Below are positions 12,409 to 25,665 of a stretch of DNA of 64,000 nt, piece after piece (within the stretch, counting starts at the first letter, position 1; each line of letters starts with the position of its first letter). Origin of the DNA: Maratus speciosus (taxonomy: Eukaryota; Arthropoda; Arachnida; Araneae; Salticidae); NCBI GenBank assembly GCA_963932465.1, contig OZ010795.1, positions 474,352,806 through 474,416,805 on the forward strand. The letters are read 5' to 3'. Below the pieces are notes generated by a model. The model searched no databases, was not told where the DNA came from, and saw nothing but the letters and a program-made list of their open reading frames with translations. A program made the translations under genes and the position numbers.

Positions 12409-13209
12409 CAATTTAGCAAATTACAACGACCATTTGGAAAACGATTTTTTGGAAGACTAAAATTTAAGACATAAAAAATCGCACGGAGTTGATCATACAT
12501 TACGTACGCCATGAATTAAGCATTAATAGTCTTATTACACGTAAAAATTGCAAGCCAAAAATATCGCCTGCTACCCGTCAGATTTCATGAAACTTATGTA
12601 TTATCCACCTGAAAAACGTAAATATCCAAGCATTTCATTGGCTGTTCGGGAAAAGGCTTTTCCATCGTCAGATTTCCAAGAAATCTGACGGCCAATTTTA
12701 AATTAAATTTCATTCTTAAACTTCTAAACATCCGACAATATTACTTTTTACACCGTCGGATAGAGAAAAAAATGTACTTTTAAATGCAATTTATTTGAAA
12801 GCTGTATCTCAATTTGTTTCTGGGTTATTATTATTTTTTTTGTGTAGTTTTTATTACTTTTTTGTCATAGTGGCAACAGAAAGTATCCATCGTTGTTGAA
12901 ATTAAAGGGAAATAAACGATTACTGTATAGACCAATCAGAAAACGAATAAATTGCGGATTAAACCAATGAAAACCTTCAGATATGCTTTTCATTTCCCAT
13001 CCTGACGAGAGCAATAACCATTTTTCCAAATGGTTAAAAGAAAAAAAAAACAAAAAAAAACATATCCCATATTTTAAAAGTAAAAAATTAAAATATTTAT
13101 ACTAAAAGTAAAATTAATAATTTTTGATTTATAGCTTTGCATCAGGAGGACAGAAGCTTAGGGGATTTGACGGTTGGGATTCAACCCGAGATACTTATTT
13201 ATTAATCAA

Positions 13210-15607
13210 CTAAGCAAACCCCGCGGCTTTGCTCGCGTAATATTTGAAATATGCCAAGTGATATTTATATGTCTAATTTTTATTAAAAAGTACTAACTAA
13301 ATTTTTATTTTATTAAAAGGTAATATTTTATTTTATTAAAAGGTACTTATTACTTTTAGGAATAATTAAAAAAATTACTATTTAAAACACAGTTTGATTA
13401 AACATCATTGTTACACTGCATAAGGCAGAAATGAGACTTAAATTAATAAAACGAAATAAAACTAAATAAGTAATAATTTAGAAAATATTTTGAAACTTTT
13501 ATGCACAATTAATACGCTCATTTCAGTATTCATTTGAAGTTTTGAATTTTTTAGAAACCATCTTCTTACATCTTAAAATTAACCATCATGTCCTACCACC
13601 TCTCTCAACATAAAGGGCTATGTTGAAATAGGAACTGTCACCATTAATTTGCCAACATTAATTTTGAAATTGGTTTGTTATTTCCTAATATTCCACAGAA
13701 ACGTAATTTAGAAAGCTTTTAAAGGCCTTTTTCAGAGCGTTTGTTGTTTCTGTAAATCCCAGGTGGTAGAATCATTGGCATAAAATATAGCCTGTGTAGG
13801 ATCAGAGACTGTTACCATTGATTCGCAACTATTACTTTTATATTTGGTTTATATTCCCAGAAATTGCGTAGAAATCGTAATTTAGGACTTTTTTAGAATG
13901 CTTTTCGCACCTCCCCTTCATTTCACCCCTTTTTAATTCGAATTTATTTTCGACAGTCCTTCGAGGGCATTTATATTTTATAAGTAACTATCATGCCATA
14001 TTTAAAGTTTCTAGCCTTTTCAGTATCACAGAAATCGCAATTTAGAAAGCTTTTAGCTACTGCAACCCTCTGGTGGTAGTGGCACAGACATGAAATATAG
14101 CTTATGTTTGAGCAGGTTCTATCACCAACAATTTGTTATCATTATTTTTTTAATCGGTTTGGTATTTGATAAGATTACATAAAAATTGTAATTTATAACG
14201 CTTTTCGCTCACTTCATCTTTTTAAATTTGAAATTTTATTTCGACAGTTCATAGAAAGCAGTTGCATCTTGTAAGTAAATAACATGTCATACTTCAAAGT
14301 GTTAGACCCTTCAGTTATGCAAAAAACGCAAATTAGAACATGTTTTTCTTTTGCAACCCTTAGATGGTAGTGACAGCGACATAAAATATAACCTATGTTA
14401 TAGCGGGGACTGTCACCATTGATTTGCAACCATTACTTTTGAAATAGCTTTGGAATTTCTTGAGATTGAGTAGAAATCGCAATTTAGAACGTTTTTAGAA
14501 AGCTTTTCGCGCATTTTCACCCCTTTTTAAATTTTCAATTTTTTTCGAAACTGTTCTTAAAGATCATTTATATGTAATAAATAAGTACCTTTCCTAATTT
14601 TAAGTTTCTAGCCCCTACCGATCACAAAACTCGAAATTTGGAATGCTTTTTTCATCCTGCAACGTCTAGGTGATAGTGATACCGACTTGAAATAGCATCT
14701 ATGTTAGAGCAGAGGCTGTCAGCAACAATTTCTTACCATTACTTTTGAAATCAGTTTGATATTTCCTGAGATATTGGTGACAAATTGGCATTTAGAACGT
14801 TTTTAGAACGCCTTTCGCTCATTTTGCTCCTGAATCTCCTCTGGGGTAGTGGAAACAGATATAAAGCATAGCCTATCTTAGAGCAAGATCTGTCGCCATC
14901 ATTTTAACACCATTATATTTGAAATCGGTTCAGTATTTCCAGAGATTGCATAGAAATTGCAATTTAGAACGTTTTTTACAACGCTTTTTTCGCATTTTCA
15001 CCCCTTTTAAATTTCAAACTGTTTAAGAACTGTTCTTAGAAATCCTATATATCTAATAAGTAGCTGATACTTCAAATTTCATATTTCTAGGCCCTTCAGT
15101 AACACATAAATCGCATTTTTAGAAAGTTTTTCGCTCCTACACCCCCTTTGGGGTAGTGGCACCGACATAAAACATAGCCTATCTTGGAGCAAACGTTGTC
15201 ACTATCATTTTGACACTAATATTTTTTAAATCGGTTTGGTATTTCCTGAGATTATGTAGAAACTACCATTTAGAACGTTTTTTAGAACGCTTTTTGTGCA
15301 TTTTCACCCCTTTTAAATTTTGAATTGTTTAAGAACTATACTTAGACATCATTTATATCTTATAAGTAACTAATATTCCAAATTTCATATTTCTAGGTCC
15401 TTCAGTAACGCAAAAATCGCATTTTTAGAATGTTTTTTGCTCCTGCACCCCCTTTGGGATAGTGGTACCGACATAAAATATAGCCTATGTTCTAAGTTGG
15501 ACTAACACCATCATTTTGATACCATTACTTTTGGAATCGGTTCGGTAGTTCCAGAGCTTACCTCCGACAAATAAACAATTTTTTCCTCTTTATAATAGGA
15601 GTATAGA
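13210..15607 (-). mobile_element. Non-autonomous Helitron, distal member of a tandem pair
   Basis: On the minus strand it would start TCTATACTCCTATTATAAAG and end with a GC-rich hairpin GCGAGCAAAGCCGCGGGG before a degenerate CTAG (seen as CTAAGC on the + strand at 13210). It lies between A and T, the Helitron target rule. The interior is a tandem series of ~300-340 bp units (TAGTGGCACCGACATAAAA, then TTAGAACGTTTTTAGAACGC) with no Rep/helicase coding sequence. Confidence 0.75.
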
Positions 15608-15620
15608 TGAGTATAGAAGA

Positions 15621-18575
15621 CTAGCAAACCCCGCGGCTTTGCTCGCGTAATATTTAAAATATGCCAAGTGATATTTATATGTCTAATTTTTATTAAAAAG
15701 GTACTAACTAAATTTTTACTTATTACTTTTAAGAGTAATTCAAAAATTACTATTTAAAACACAGTTTGATTAAACATCATTATTACACTGCATTAGGCAG
15801 AAATGAGACTTAAATTAATAAAACTAAATAAATGATAATTTAGAAAATATTTTGAAACCTTTATGCTCATTTAATACGCTCATTTCGGTATTCATTTGAA
15901 GTTTTGAATTTTTTAGAAACCATCTTCTTAGATCTTAAAATTAACTATCATGTCAAATTCTAAGTCCTACCATCTCTCTCAACAGAAAGGGCTATGTTGA
16001 ATTAGGAACTACCACCATTAATTTGCCAACATTAATTTTGAAATCGGTTTGTCATTTTTAATATTCCACAGAAACGTAATTTAGAAAGCTTTTAAAGGCA
16101 TTTTATAGAGCGTTTGCTGTTCCTGTAAACCCCAGGTGGTAGAATCATCGGCCTGTGTAGGATCAGAGACTGTTACCATTGATTCGCAACTATTACTTTT
16201 ATAATCGGTTTATATCTCCTGAAATTCCATAGATATCGTAATTTAGGACATTTTTAGAATGCTTTTCACACCTCCCCTTCGCTTCACTCCTTTTTTATTC
16301 GAATTTATTTTCAACAGTCCTTCGATGGTATTTATATTTTATAAGTAACTACCATGCCATATTTAAAGTTTCTAGCCTTTTCAGTATCACAGAAATGGCA
16401 ATTTAGAAAGTTTTTAGCTCCTGCAACCCTCTGGTGGTAGTGGCACAGATATAAAATATAGCTTATGTTTGAGCAGGTTCTAACACCCACAATTTGTCAT
16501 CATTATTTTTTTAATAGGTTTAGTATTTGATAAGATTGCATAAAAATTGTAATGTATAACGCTTTTGGCTTACTTCATCTTTTTAAATTTGGAATTATCT
16601 TTCGACTGTTCTTAGAAAGAAGTTGCATCTTGTAAGTAAATACCATGCCATACTTCAAAGTATTAGACCCCTTAGTTGTGCAAAAAACGCAAATTAAAAC
16701 ATATTTTGCTATTGCAACCCTCAGATGGTAGTGACAGCAACATAAAATATAACTTATGTTATAGCAGGGACTATCACCATTGATTTGCAACCATTACTTT
16801 TGAAATAGCTTTGGTATTTCCTGAGATTGAGTAGAAATCGCAATTTAGAACGTTTTTAGAACGCTTTTCACGCATTTTCACCCCTTTTTAAATTTCTAAT
16901 TTTTTCGAAACTGTTCTTAAAGATCATTTATATCTAATAAATATGTACCTTGCCTAATTTTAAGTTGGCAACCCGTACCGATCACAAAAATCGAAATTTA
17001 GAACGCTTTTTTGGTCCTGCAACGTCTAGGTGATAGTGATACCGACATAAAATAACGTCTTCTTTAGAGCAGAGTCTGTCAGCATCAATTTCCTACCATT
17101 TCTTTTGAAATCAGTTTGATTCTTCCTGAGATATCGCTAACAAATCGGCATTTAGAACGTTTTTAAAACGCTTTTCGTGCATTTTGCTCCTGCATCTCCT
17201 CTGGGATACTGGAAACAGATATAAAATATAGCCTAACTTGGAGCGAGATCTGTCAGCATAATTTTTTCGCCATTATATTTGTAATCGGTTCAGTACTTCC
17301 TAAGATTGCATAGAAATCGAAATTTAGAACGTTTTTACACGCTTTGTGCGCATTTTGACTCCCTTTTAATTTTCGATTTTTTTAGGAAATGCCCTTAGAG
17401 ATCATTGATATCTTATAATTAACTACCATTCTAAATTTCACGATTCTAGGCCCTTCCGTAACGCAAAAACCGCAATTTAGAACGTTTTCCCCCTGCACCC
17501 CATTTGGGGTAGTGTCACCGACATAAAACATAGCCTATGTTGGAGCAAGGGTTGTCACCGTCATTTTGACACCATTATTTTTTAAATCGGTTTGGTATTT
17601 CGTGAGATTGTGTAGAAACCACCATTTAGAACGTTTTTTAGAACGCTTTTCGCGCATTTTCACCCCTTTTAAATTTCGAATCGTTTAAGAACTTTTCTTA
17701 GAAATCCTTTATACCTAATAATTAGCTAATATTTCAAATTTTATATTTCTAGGCCCTTCAGTAACACATAAATCGCATTTTTAGAACGTTTTTTGATCCT
17801 GCACCCCCTTTGGGGTAGTGGCACCGACATAAAATATAGCCTGCCTTGGAGCAAGGGTTGTAACCGTCATTTTGACACCATTATTTTTTAAATCGGTTTG
17901 GTATTTCCTGAGATTGTGTCGAAACCACCATTTAGAACGTTTTTTAGAACGCTTTTCGCGCATTTTCACCCCTTTTAAATTTCGAATCATTAAAAACTGT
18001 TCTTAGAAATCCTTTATACCTAATAAGTAGCTAATATTTCAAATTTCATATTTCTAGGCCCTTCAGTAACACATAAATCGCATTTTTAGAACGTTTTTTG
18101 ATCCTGCACCCCCTTTGGGGTAGTGGCACCGACATAAACATAGCCTATCTTGGAGCAAGCGTTGTCACCATCATTTTGGCCCCAATATTTTTCAAATCGG
18201 TTTGGTATTTCCTGAGATTATGTAGAAACTACCATTTAGAACGTTTTTTAGAACGCTTTTTGTGCATTTTCATCCCTTTTAAATTTCGAATTGTTTAAGA
18301 ACTGTTCTTAAACATGATTTATATGTTATAAGTAATTAATATTCCAAATTTCGTATTTCTATGCCCTTCAGTAACGCAAAAATCGCGTTTTTAGAACCTT
18401 TTTTTTGCTTCTTCAGCCCCTTTGGGGTAGTGGCACCGACATAAAATATAGCCTATGTTCTAAGTTGGACTAACACCATCATTTTGATACCATTACTTTT
18501 GGAATCGGTTCGGTAGTTCCAGAGCTTACCTCCTTCAAATAAACAATTTTTACCTCTTTATAATATGAGTATAGA
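15621..18575 (-). mobile_element. Non-autonomous Helitron, proximal member of a tandem pair
   Basis: The + strand reads A then CTAGCAAACCCCGCGGC at 15621 and ends GAGTATAGA at 18575 followed by T. It has the same order of units as its neighbour but is longer because it carries extra ~305-bp internal units (for example unit starts near 17801 and 18106). Reverse and forward frames in it are repeat read-through only. Confidence 0.8.
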
Positions 18576-19454
18576 TATACATATTAAAAAAAATTTGGAG
18601 GGGGGGGAGGGGGGTAAACGATAAAATACCATTTCAAAGTGTTATTTAAAAAAATAGTATTATTTCAATAGTTGCAGCAGACTGTTTTAATTACGCACTT
18701 TTATTGCATATTTATTAAATTTTTATTTTATTAAGAAATCTTAATTTTGTATAGTAGTATTTTAGCCGGAAAACCTGTTTTACCCAGAAATATTGTAAAT
18801 GCTAATTGTGTGTTTATTAGAACATAAACTAGCCGAACTTTGCTCATCTAAACGCTTCCATATTGTCAATTATTTTTTTTTATCAGTTTTTCAAGTTTTA
18901 AGTGAAAAACACAATTTTTACCCACTACATTTACACTAGTGTATATATAAATTATACAAAACATATTTCAATTTTAAGACTTACAGCACACGCTTTTATT
19001 TTATGTAAAATGACGTCATTCGCATTTCTTAAGAATTGCACATTTACGATCCACTCTTTAACATCTACAATAAATTAGGCATAGGACGTCACTAGCGCGA
19101 AATAATATACAAATGCAGTAAAAAAATGCCGTCATTAAAGAAACTCGACCAAAAAAAAAAACCCGGCTGTCTAATGATTTATAGGCCTTCATTTGTTTGT
19201 AACATTAATATAGATACTTAAAATTAAATATAATTTATAATAGCTCCATTTTTTAACAGAAAACATTCGTTTATATTTTCTTCAATATAGCACGTATTTT
19301 AATTGCATTTTCTTTCGGTTGTTATGAAAAAATGGCAACAAAAATATGTAATTAATATTTTACTACTATTTTTCCTTTACTTTCTACAGAAATGGCGTAC
19401 TTCCGTTGCCAATATTAAGCAAATGGCTCCAAAAACTACAAAAAAAAAATAATA

Positions 19455-21905
19455 TCTCTATATAATAAAAGCCAGTGTAACGCTGGGCGGGGCGAATCCA
19501 TCAATCTTACCAGTCTCCCAGGAAGAGACTCAAGGGATAAAGGATCCATTCTAACATTGGTTGACAAGAAACAAGAATTCCGAGATTACTTCTCAAGGTT
19601 ACAAGTCCTGATAATTGAGCAGTAGCAGACACTTCTTCTTAACAAATCAGTGCAAGGCACATCGCATTACACCGCCAAAATAAATCGCCAAGTGTCACTA
19701 TAGATTATTTCAAGTATTAAGTTGCAATCATATTAAATTTTCTTTCCGACGTGTAAGGAATTTTAATTTATTTCTCATATAAAGTGATTCACGGAAAACA
19801 AAGATATGGTATTTTTAAAAATATCCTTTTTTTTTTTCCTGCAAAAAAATTGATTAAACTGACTTTCTTTTAAAAAAGTAATCAATTTAAATATTTTAGG
19901 CTTATTATTTTGTTACTTATTTTTTAATTACATATTACTTATATTTTCCTTTTCTATATACAGGTGTACGTAAATTTAAACTTAAAAATATATATATATC
20001 AAACATATTCCATATTTTAAAAGTAAAAAATTAATATTTATACGAAAAGTAAAATTAATAATTTTTGATTTATAGCTTTGGATCAGGAGGACAGAAGCTT
20101 AGGGGATTAGCCCCCCCCCCCCCCTGAAATAATATCCTGGCATTTTGTAACTTATTTTTAAATTACACATTACTCATATTTTCCTTTTCTATATACAGGT
20201 GTATGTAAATTTGAAATTTAAAAAAAAAAAAGCAATTTAGCAAATTACAACGACCATTTGGAAAACGATTTTTTTTAAGACTAAAATTTAAGACATAAAA
20301 AATCGCACGGAGTTGATCATACATTACGTACGCCATGAATTAATCATTAATAGTGTTATTACACGTAAAAATTGCAAGTCAAAAATATCGCCTGCGACCC
20401 GTCAGATTTCATGAAACTTATGTATTATCCACCTGAAACTTACGTAAATATCCAAGCATTTCATTGGCTGTTCGGAAAAAGGCTTTTCCATCGTCAGATT
20501 TCCAAGAAATCTGACGGCCAGTTTTAAATGAAATTTCATTCTTAAACTTCTAAACATCTGACAATATTACTTTTTACACCGTCGGATAGAGAAAAAAATG
20601 TACTTTTAAATGCAATTTATTTGAAAGCTGTATCTCAATTTGTTTCTGAGTTATTATTATTTTTTTTTTGTAGTTTTTATTACTTTTTTGTCATAGTGGC
20701 AACAGAAAGTATCCATCGTTGTTGAAATTAAAGGTAAATACAGATTACTGTATAGACCAATCAGAAAACGAATAAATTGCGGATTAAACCAATGAAAACC
20801 TTCAGATATGCTTTTCATTTCCCATCCTGACGAGAACAATAACCATTTTTCAAATGGTTAAAAGAAAAAAAAAAAAAAAAAAAAAAAAACATATCCCATA
20901 TTTTAAAAGTAAAAAATTAAAATATTTATACGAAAAGTAAAATTAATAATTTTTGATTTATAGCTTTGCATCAGGAGGACAGAAGCTTAGGGGATTTGAC
21001 GGTTGGGATTCAACCCGAGATACTTATTTATTAATCAATATACATATTTAAAAAAATTTGGAGGGGGGGGGGGGGGGTAAACGATAAAATACAATTTCAA
21101 AGTGTTATTTAAAAAAATAGTATTATTTCAATAGTTGCAGCAGACTGTTTTAATTACGCACTTTTATTGCATATTTATTAAATTTTTGTTTTATTAAGAA
21201 ATCTTAATTTTGTATAGTAGTATTTTAGCCGGAAAACCTGTTTTACCCAGAAATATTGTAAATGCTAATTGTGTGTTTATTAGAACATAAACTAGCCAAA
21301 CTTTGCTCATCTAAACGCTTCCATATTGTCAATTTTTTTTTTTTATCAGTTTTTCAAGTTTTAAGTGAAAAACACATTTTTTACCCACTACATTTACACT
21401 AGTGTATATATAAATTATACAAAACATATTTCAATTTTAAGACTTACAGCACACGCTTTTATTTTATGTAAAATGACGTCATTCGCATCCGCTTAAGAAT
21501 TGCACATTTACGATCCACTCTTTAACATCTACAATAAAGTAGGCATAGGACGTCACTATCGCGAAATAATATACAAATGCAGCAAAAAAATGCCGTCATT
21601 AAAGAAACTCGACCAAAAAAACCCCCGGCTGTCTAATGATTTATAGGCCTTCATTTGTTTGTAACATTAATATAGATACTTAAAATTAAATATAATTTAT
21701 AATAGCTCCATTTTTTAACAGAAAACATTCGTTTATATTTTTTTTCAATATAGCACGTATTTTAATTGCATTTTCTTTCGGTTGTTATGAAAAAATGGCA
21801 ACAAAAATATATAATTAATATTTTACTACTATTTTTCCTTTACTTTCTACAGAAATGGCGTACTTCCGTTGCCAATATTAAGCAAATGGCTCCAAAAACT
21901 ACAAA
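19455..21905 (+). repeat. Tandem unit 3 of the ~2.48-kb repeat
   Basis: Begins TCTCTATATAATAAAAGCCA and repeats all blocks of units 1 and 2. Where the others would restart after ACTACAAAAAAAATAATA, this copy runs on into the right arm (ATTTCAAAAATAAATGAAGA), so the array ends here. Confidence 0.85.
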
Positions 21906-22153
21906 TAAAATAATATTTCAAAAATAAATGAAGATGCAGTTTTCAAACAAATTGCATTTAAAAGTACTTTTTTTCCAATACGACGGTATAAAAATTGAAA
22001 ATGTGCGGAGCTTAGAAGTTTAAAAAGTTGCTATAGAGTATTTAATCCTACTGCATTGTTTTACGGTAGGCTTCTGTAAGGTAACGTTATTTTTTGGAGA
22101 CGACACAAAATAAGCTGGGAAAAAGAAATAGCATACCGTATCGGGCGGGTTAT
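21401..22153 (-). repeat. Right inverted arm of the 15-kb composite element
   Basis: Reverse complement of 7161-8107, less the two extra pieces in the left arm. Its inner part overlaps the end of tandem unit 3, so the arm sequence is also present in direct orientation at the ends of units 1 and 2. Confidence 0.85.
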
Positions 22154-22718
22154 GAAGAGACACAGAGAATAGACACAGATAAGGGGATACAAATAGGCAG
22201 AAAGTCACAGCAGACTCAGAAACTGTCGTCTACTTTAAAAGGTTGCCCGAAACCGGTTTCTTGTGTTATTGTGTTTGTTTTCGTTTATACATCACTTTTA
22301 AATATTGCATCGTTTAAATTTTTACATCATAGAGTAGGATAAAAAATGAGCCTTTTTAAATGAAATTTGTTTGAAAATTGTTACCCAATTTACTAACATT
22401 TTTTGAAATAGGTCAAAGGTTTTTTTTAAATCTATCTCAATAATGTATGGTTTCTTACAATAATGTAATCTAACTAGTGAAGAGTTACCATAATTGGCAA
22501 TTGACTGCTCAGAGAAAATAAAAATAAAATAAAAAATCATAAAATACCACACTCAGGTGCAAAACTGAAATCAGACACGAAAAGGCAGATTTTCATTTTA
22601 TGTTGAATATCAATATCATTAATATCAAATTAAGCTAAATTCGTTTTTCATAAAATTAAAAAAAATAATAATAAGATCACCTATTCTGATTAACACTTTA
22701 TTGCATTATTCCCTTTAG
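22154..22718. other. Sequence upstream of the first visible exon
   Basis: Begins with a short GAGACACAGA-type stretch, then AT-rich sequence without domains. It ends in a weak pyrimidine tract and the acceptor ATTCCCTTTAG. It is presumed intron, as the exon starts inside a codon. Confidence 0.5.
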
Positions 22719-22904
22719 ATACAGCAAGTACCTTTAAGGCAATCTCTCAGTCTTCAGCTATGGATGACGGTAGCGCTGCCCAGGCAGCTGTTGATGGAAT
22801 CCGTACGACCTGCACAGAAACAATAGGAGGAGAGAGAGAAGAATGGTCAGGCAACTTTACTCAAAGAGGAGAACTCGGCAGAATCATGCTGTTTCTTCCG
22901 AAAG
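22719..22904 (+). CDS. Internal exon: N-terminal half of a fucolectin-type lectin domain
   Basis: A 186-bp exon between acceptor CCCTTTAG and donor GGTTTGC, entering with two bases of a split codon and leaving with one (phase 1 both sides). The peptide contains KAISQSSAMDDGSAAQAAVD, then CTETIGG, a Trp (EEW), the possible glycosylation site NFT, and RIMLFLP. This is the pattern of the fucolectin / tachylectin-4 / pentraxin-1 (F5/8C-like) fold: A.QSS, AVDG, CT.T, W and a hydrophobic strand. Family members bind sugars, often fucose, outside the cell. The domain is completed by the exon at 42436 after a 19.5-kb intron. Drosophila furrowed is, as far as I recall, a lectin-plus-sushi protein of this kind, but I do not assign orthology. 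Confidence 0.88.
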
Positions 22905-23689
22905 GTTTGCTTAATTATTATCTAAAGTTCTGATTGTCATAAAATAGCGGTACTCGCTACGTAACCCTCAAATTCATTTGATGTGGCCTCGCAATATATA
23001 TATATATATATATTCATTAAAATATTTTAAGTAAAATGTATTTTTTAAATGGAATACGTAATAGTTTTAAAATCTGCTGCAATAAAAATATTAATAACGT
23101 TTCCATGTATCTTTTCCCAATTAATAACCACAATACTGGAAAAGTAGTACATTACAAATCTGGTTTATAGAGTTTCATCTCACGGAGAAATTCGCCATTT
23201 GTAGATTAATATTCACCGTGATATGAAATTTTATAAAAAATACAAAAAAAGCTCAAAATGTCTACAATTGAGGGCGCTGTTGCAAATATAGCTGAACGGG
23301 TGCTGTTTGATATAGTTTTCACAACACAAAAACTAGGATCGGGCCAAAGCACACAGGTCCAGGCTCAAACCAGGCGGGGAGGCCCACCATTTGGCTTAAG
23401 CCCAACTAGCCACGCCCGGGCCAAATCACACAATGTGATTTCTGATTGGGAAATATCTACAGGACACGTATTTATAAATAGTAAATCTCCAATCTTTTCC
23501 AGCTCTCAAAAATGCAATGCGGCAAAATGTAACTAACTCTCATTTCGATTGTTTACCTATATCCTCCTACATCATACTTAAATCTGCAACGGTACTTGGT
23601 GCTCGTGCGTGATGATGGACACATTCAATACTCGCAGCTAAAAATCCAAGTAAGAAAAGTGTCATTTCACAATTATAAAGTTTTTTTTT

Positions 23690-25590
23690 TTTTTTTTTTT
23701 AACACATTTCAACATAGTAGAAAAGTATGACTTCGGTTTGTCTGGCCGCCTGTCTGTCTTTTCGATCTCTAACTCGCATAAATATACTCGAATTGATGTA
23801 TAATTGTCATTATTGAGGTTTACTATAGCATATTCGCTATTGAATATGTAGCATTTATAATTCGTTTACAAGTACACTGAACAGAACACATTTGCATTAT
23901 GATCTTTGTGGAAAAAAAATCCTTTCTGATGCATTTTAACCATTTGAGTGCGGAAAAAATCTTATGGATATGTGCCAAAAATGCGAATGTATTTGGGTAT
24001 ATATATAAAAAAATTACTTGTAAGTCGACGATATACACAGAAATTGTACTCTTTGCTAGTGCAACCACCTTAAATTTACACCAAACTGAGACAACAAATA
24101 GGAGTGCTATCACCCTCTCCGCAATTTTAGCATAAAACACGAGGGGTGTTATCGCGATTCCCGCAATTTTAGCATAAAACAAGAGGGGCACTATCGCGCT
24201 TCCCGCAATTTTGGTACTTAACAAGAGAAGCGATTGGTTAATGATGTTGCAGTGCATCAAACATAATGAAACTGATATACAGCCCTGAGATGCACCACTG
24301 TAGAATGTGCCGTGCATACCATTTATCGTTACTTTACAGGACCACGAAAAAAATCGGTTTCATTACTGTCTATGGGATATAATTGCTACAAGGGCATTTT
24401 TAAGTGCGTTCGTAATTATATAAATACGTAGCACCTATAGTCGTCGTTCAGTCCGTCCGTCCGTCTGTCTGTCTGTCTGTCTGTTTGTCCGCATATAACA
24501 GAGCAAAAACTACCCAACCGAATGGTCTGAAGTTTTAAATATATGATTGTTGCAAAATTTTGTCGAGCCATTTCAAATTTTATGAAAATCGGATGTATAG
24601 TTTAATTACAGGGACAGTCAAAAGTTTTTCTTTACATTACGGCCAATGGGAAAAATTATTGCAAGTGCATTTTCATGATGTTACAGCCTTCCGAATGGTC
24701 TGAAATTTTAATTATATAACTGTTGCAAAGTTTTGTCGAGCCATTTCAAATTTTATGAAAATCAGATGCATAGTTTAATTACAGGGACAGTCAAATTTTT
24801 TCTTTACATTACGGCCAATAGGAAAAATTATTGCAAATGCATTTTAATGATGATACAACCTTCCGAATGGTCTGAAATTTTAAATATAAAACTGTTGCAA
24901 AATTTTGTCGAGCCATTTCCAATTTTATGAAAATCGGATGCATATTTTAATTACAGGGACAGTCAAAATTGTTCCGTTACATTACGGGGAATAGGAAAAA
25001 ATTATTGGAAGTGCATTTTAATGATGTTACAGACTATGCACCTTATGAAGTGCAAAAAATTATACATTCAGAACAACATGGGGTGCAATTAATTATAAAA
25101 CTAGTTATAGTACGAACGCACCTCATTTGCCACGTTTGACGAGCAATTTCCAACTTGTTAATAATGTTTTGAATTTTTCAATGAAACTAACTGTTTTATA
25201 CATTACTTAGTGTGGATAAATACTACAGATCATACATGGGTCTTCACGAAAGAATTCGAGTACATTTCCTTTTATCGTCGGTAATTGCTGTAGAAGATTT
25301 CTCAACTGCGGTATGGGTTTCTGAACGGAACTAAATTTTAGCATATTATGTAGTATATATGCAAATCTGTAGATCACATACAGGACTTCACAAGAGACTT
25401 CAAATACATTTCCGACTGTTGCTGGTAATTGCTGAAATTGGGTTTTCAAATGTCTTATACGTCTTTCAAATTGTTTACTTCGATACCATTTTTTCCTTTA
25501 TTAAACGGTCAAGTTTTCCAAAACTACTCTGAATTTGTTGGAAAGTATTTCATAATCCATGCTTAATGTATGATTTTTCTTTTTTGTTTG
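23690..25590 (+). repeat. Recurrent intron block, copy 1 (interrupted)
   Basis: Opens with CACATTTCAACATAGTAGAA and TCTAACTCGCATAAATATAC, carries CCACTGTAGAATGTGC and ACTTTACAGGACCACG, and closes with GTTGGAAAGTATTTCATAAT and a TGATTTTTCTTTTTTG tail at about 25539-25590. The element at 24404-25122 is inserted in it. Copies 2-4 are at 26555, 39085 and 51418, all in the same orientation as the gene. No exon follows this copy. Confidence 0.7.
24404..25122 (+). mobile_element. GTGCGTTCG-end inverted-repeat element, three-unit copy
   Basis: Left end AAGTGCGTTCGTAATTATAT, right end TAGTACGAACGCACC, followed by the shared CATTTGCCACGTTTGACG flank. A (GTCC/GTCT)n tract follows the left end. The interior unit of about 170-190 bp (CCGAATGGTCTGAA to GATGTTACAGCCTT) occurs three times, against once in the copy at 6176. 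Confidence 0.8.
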
Positions 25591-25665
25591 ACTATATTTT
25601 ATAGTCTCTTACTGTCAAGATTCTGAACCCATTATTTTAATGCCATGCAAATTCCAATATTATTT

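Larger units (their letters stand above)
11613..19454 (+). repeat. Tandem unit 2, expanded by a Helitron pair
   Basis: Same start and order of blocks as unit 1. Without the insertion at 13210-18575 (5366 bp) it is 2476 bp, close to unit 1. The empty site is visible in units 1 and 3: ATTAATCAATATACATATT runs uninterrupted there. Confidence 0.85.

Noticed and set aside
9121..21905. Calling the 2.48-kb units Helitrons outright
   Set aside because: The 5' start fits, but no CTRR-ended hairpin was found at the unit ends.
23823..24317. 164-codon frame on the minus strand
   Set aside because: It is the longest frame but lies in the recurrent intron block, has no recognisable domain, and the same block in other copies does not keep the frame open.
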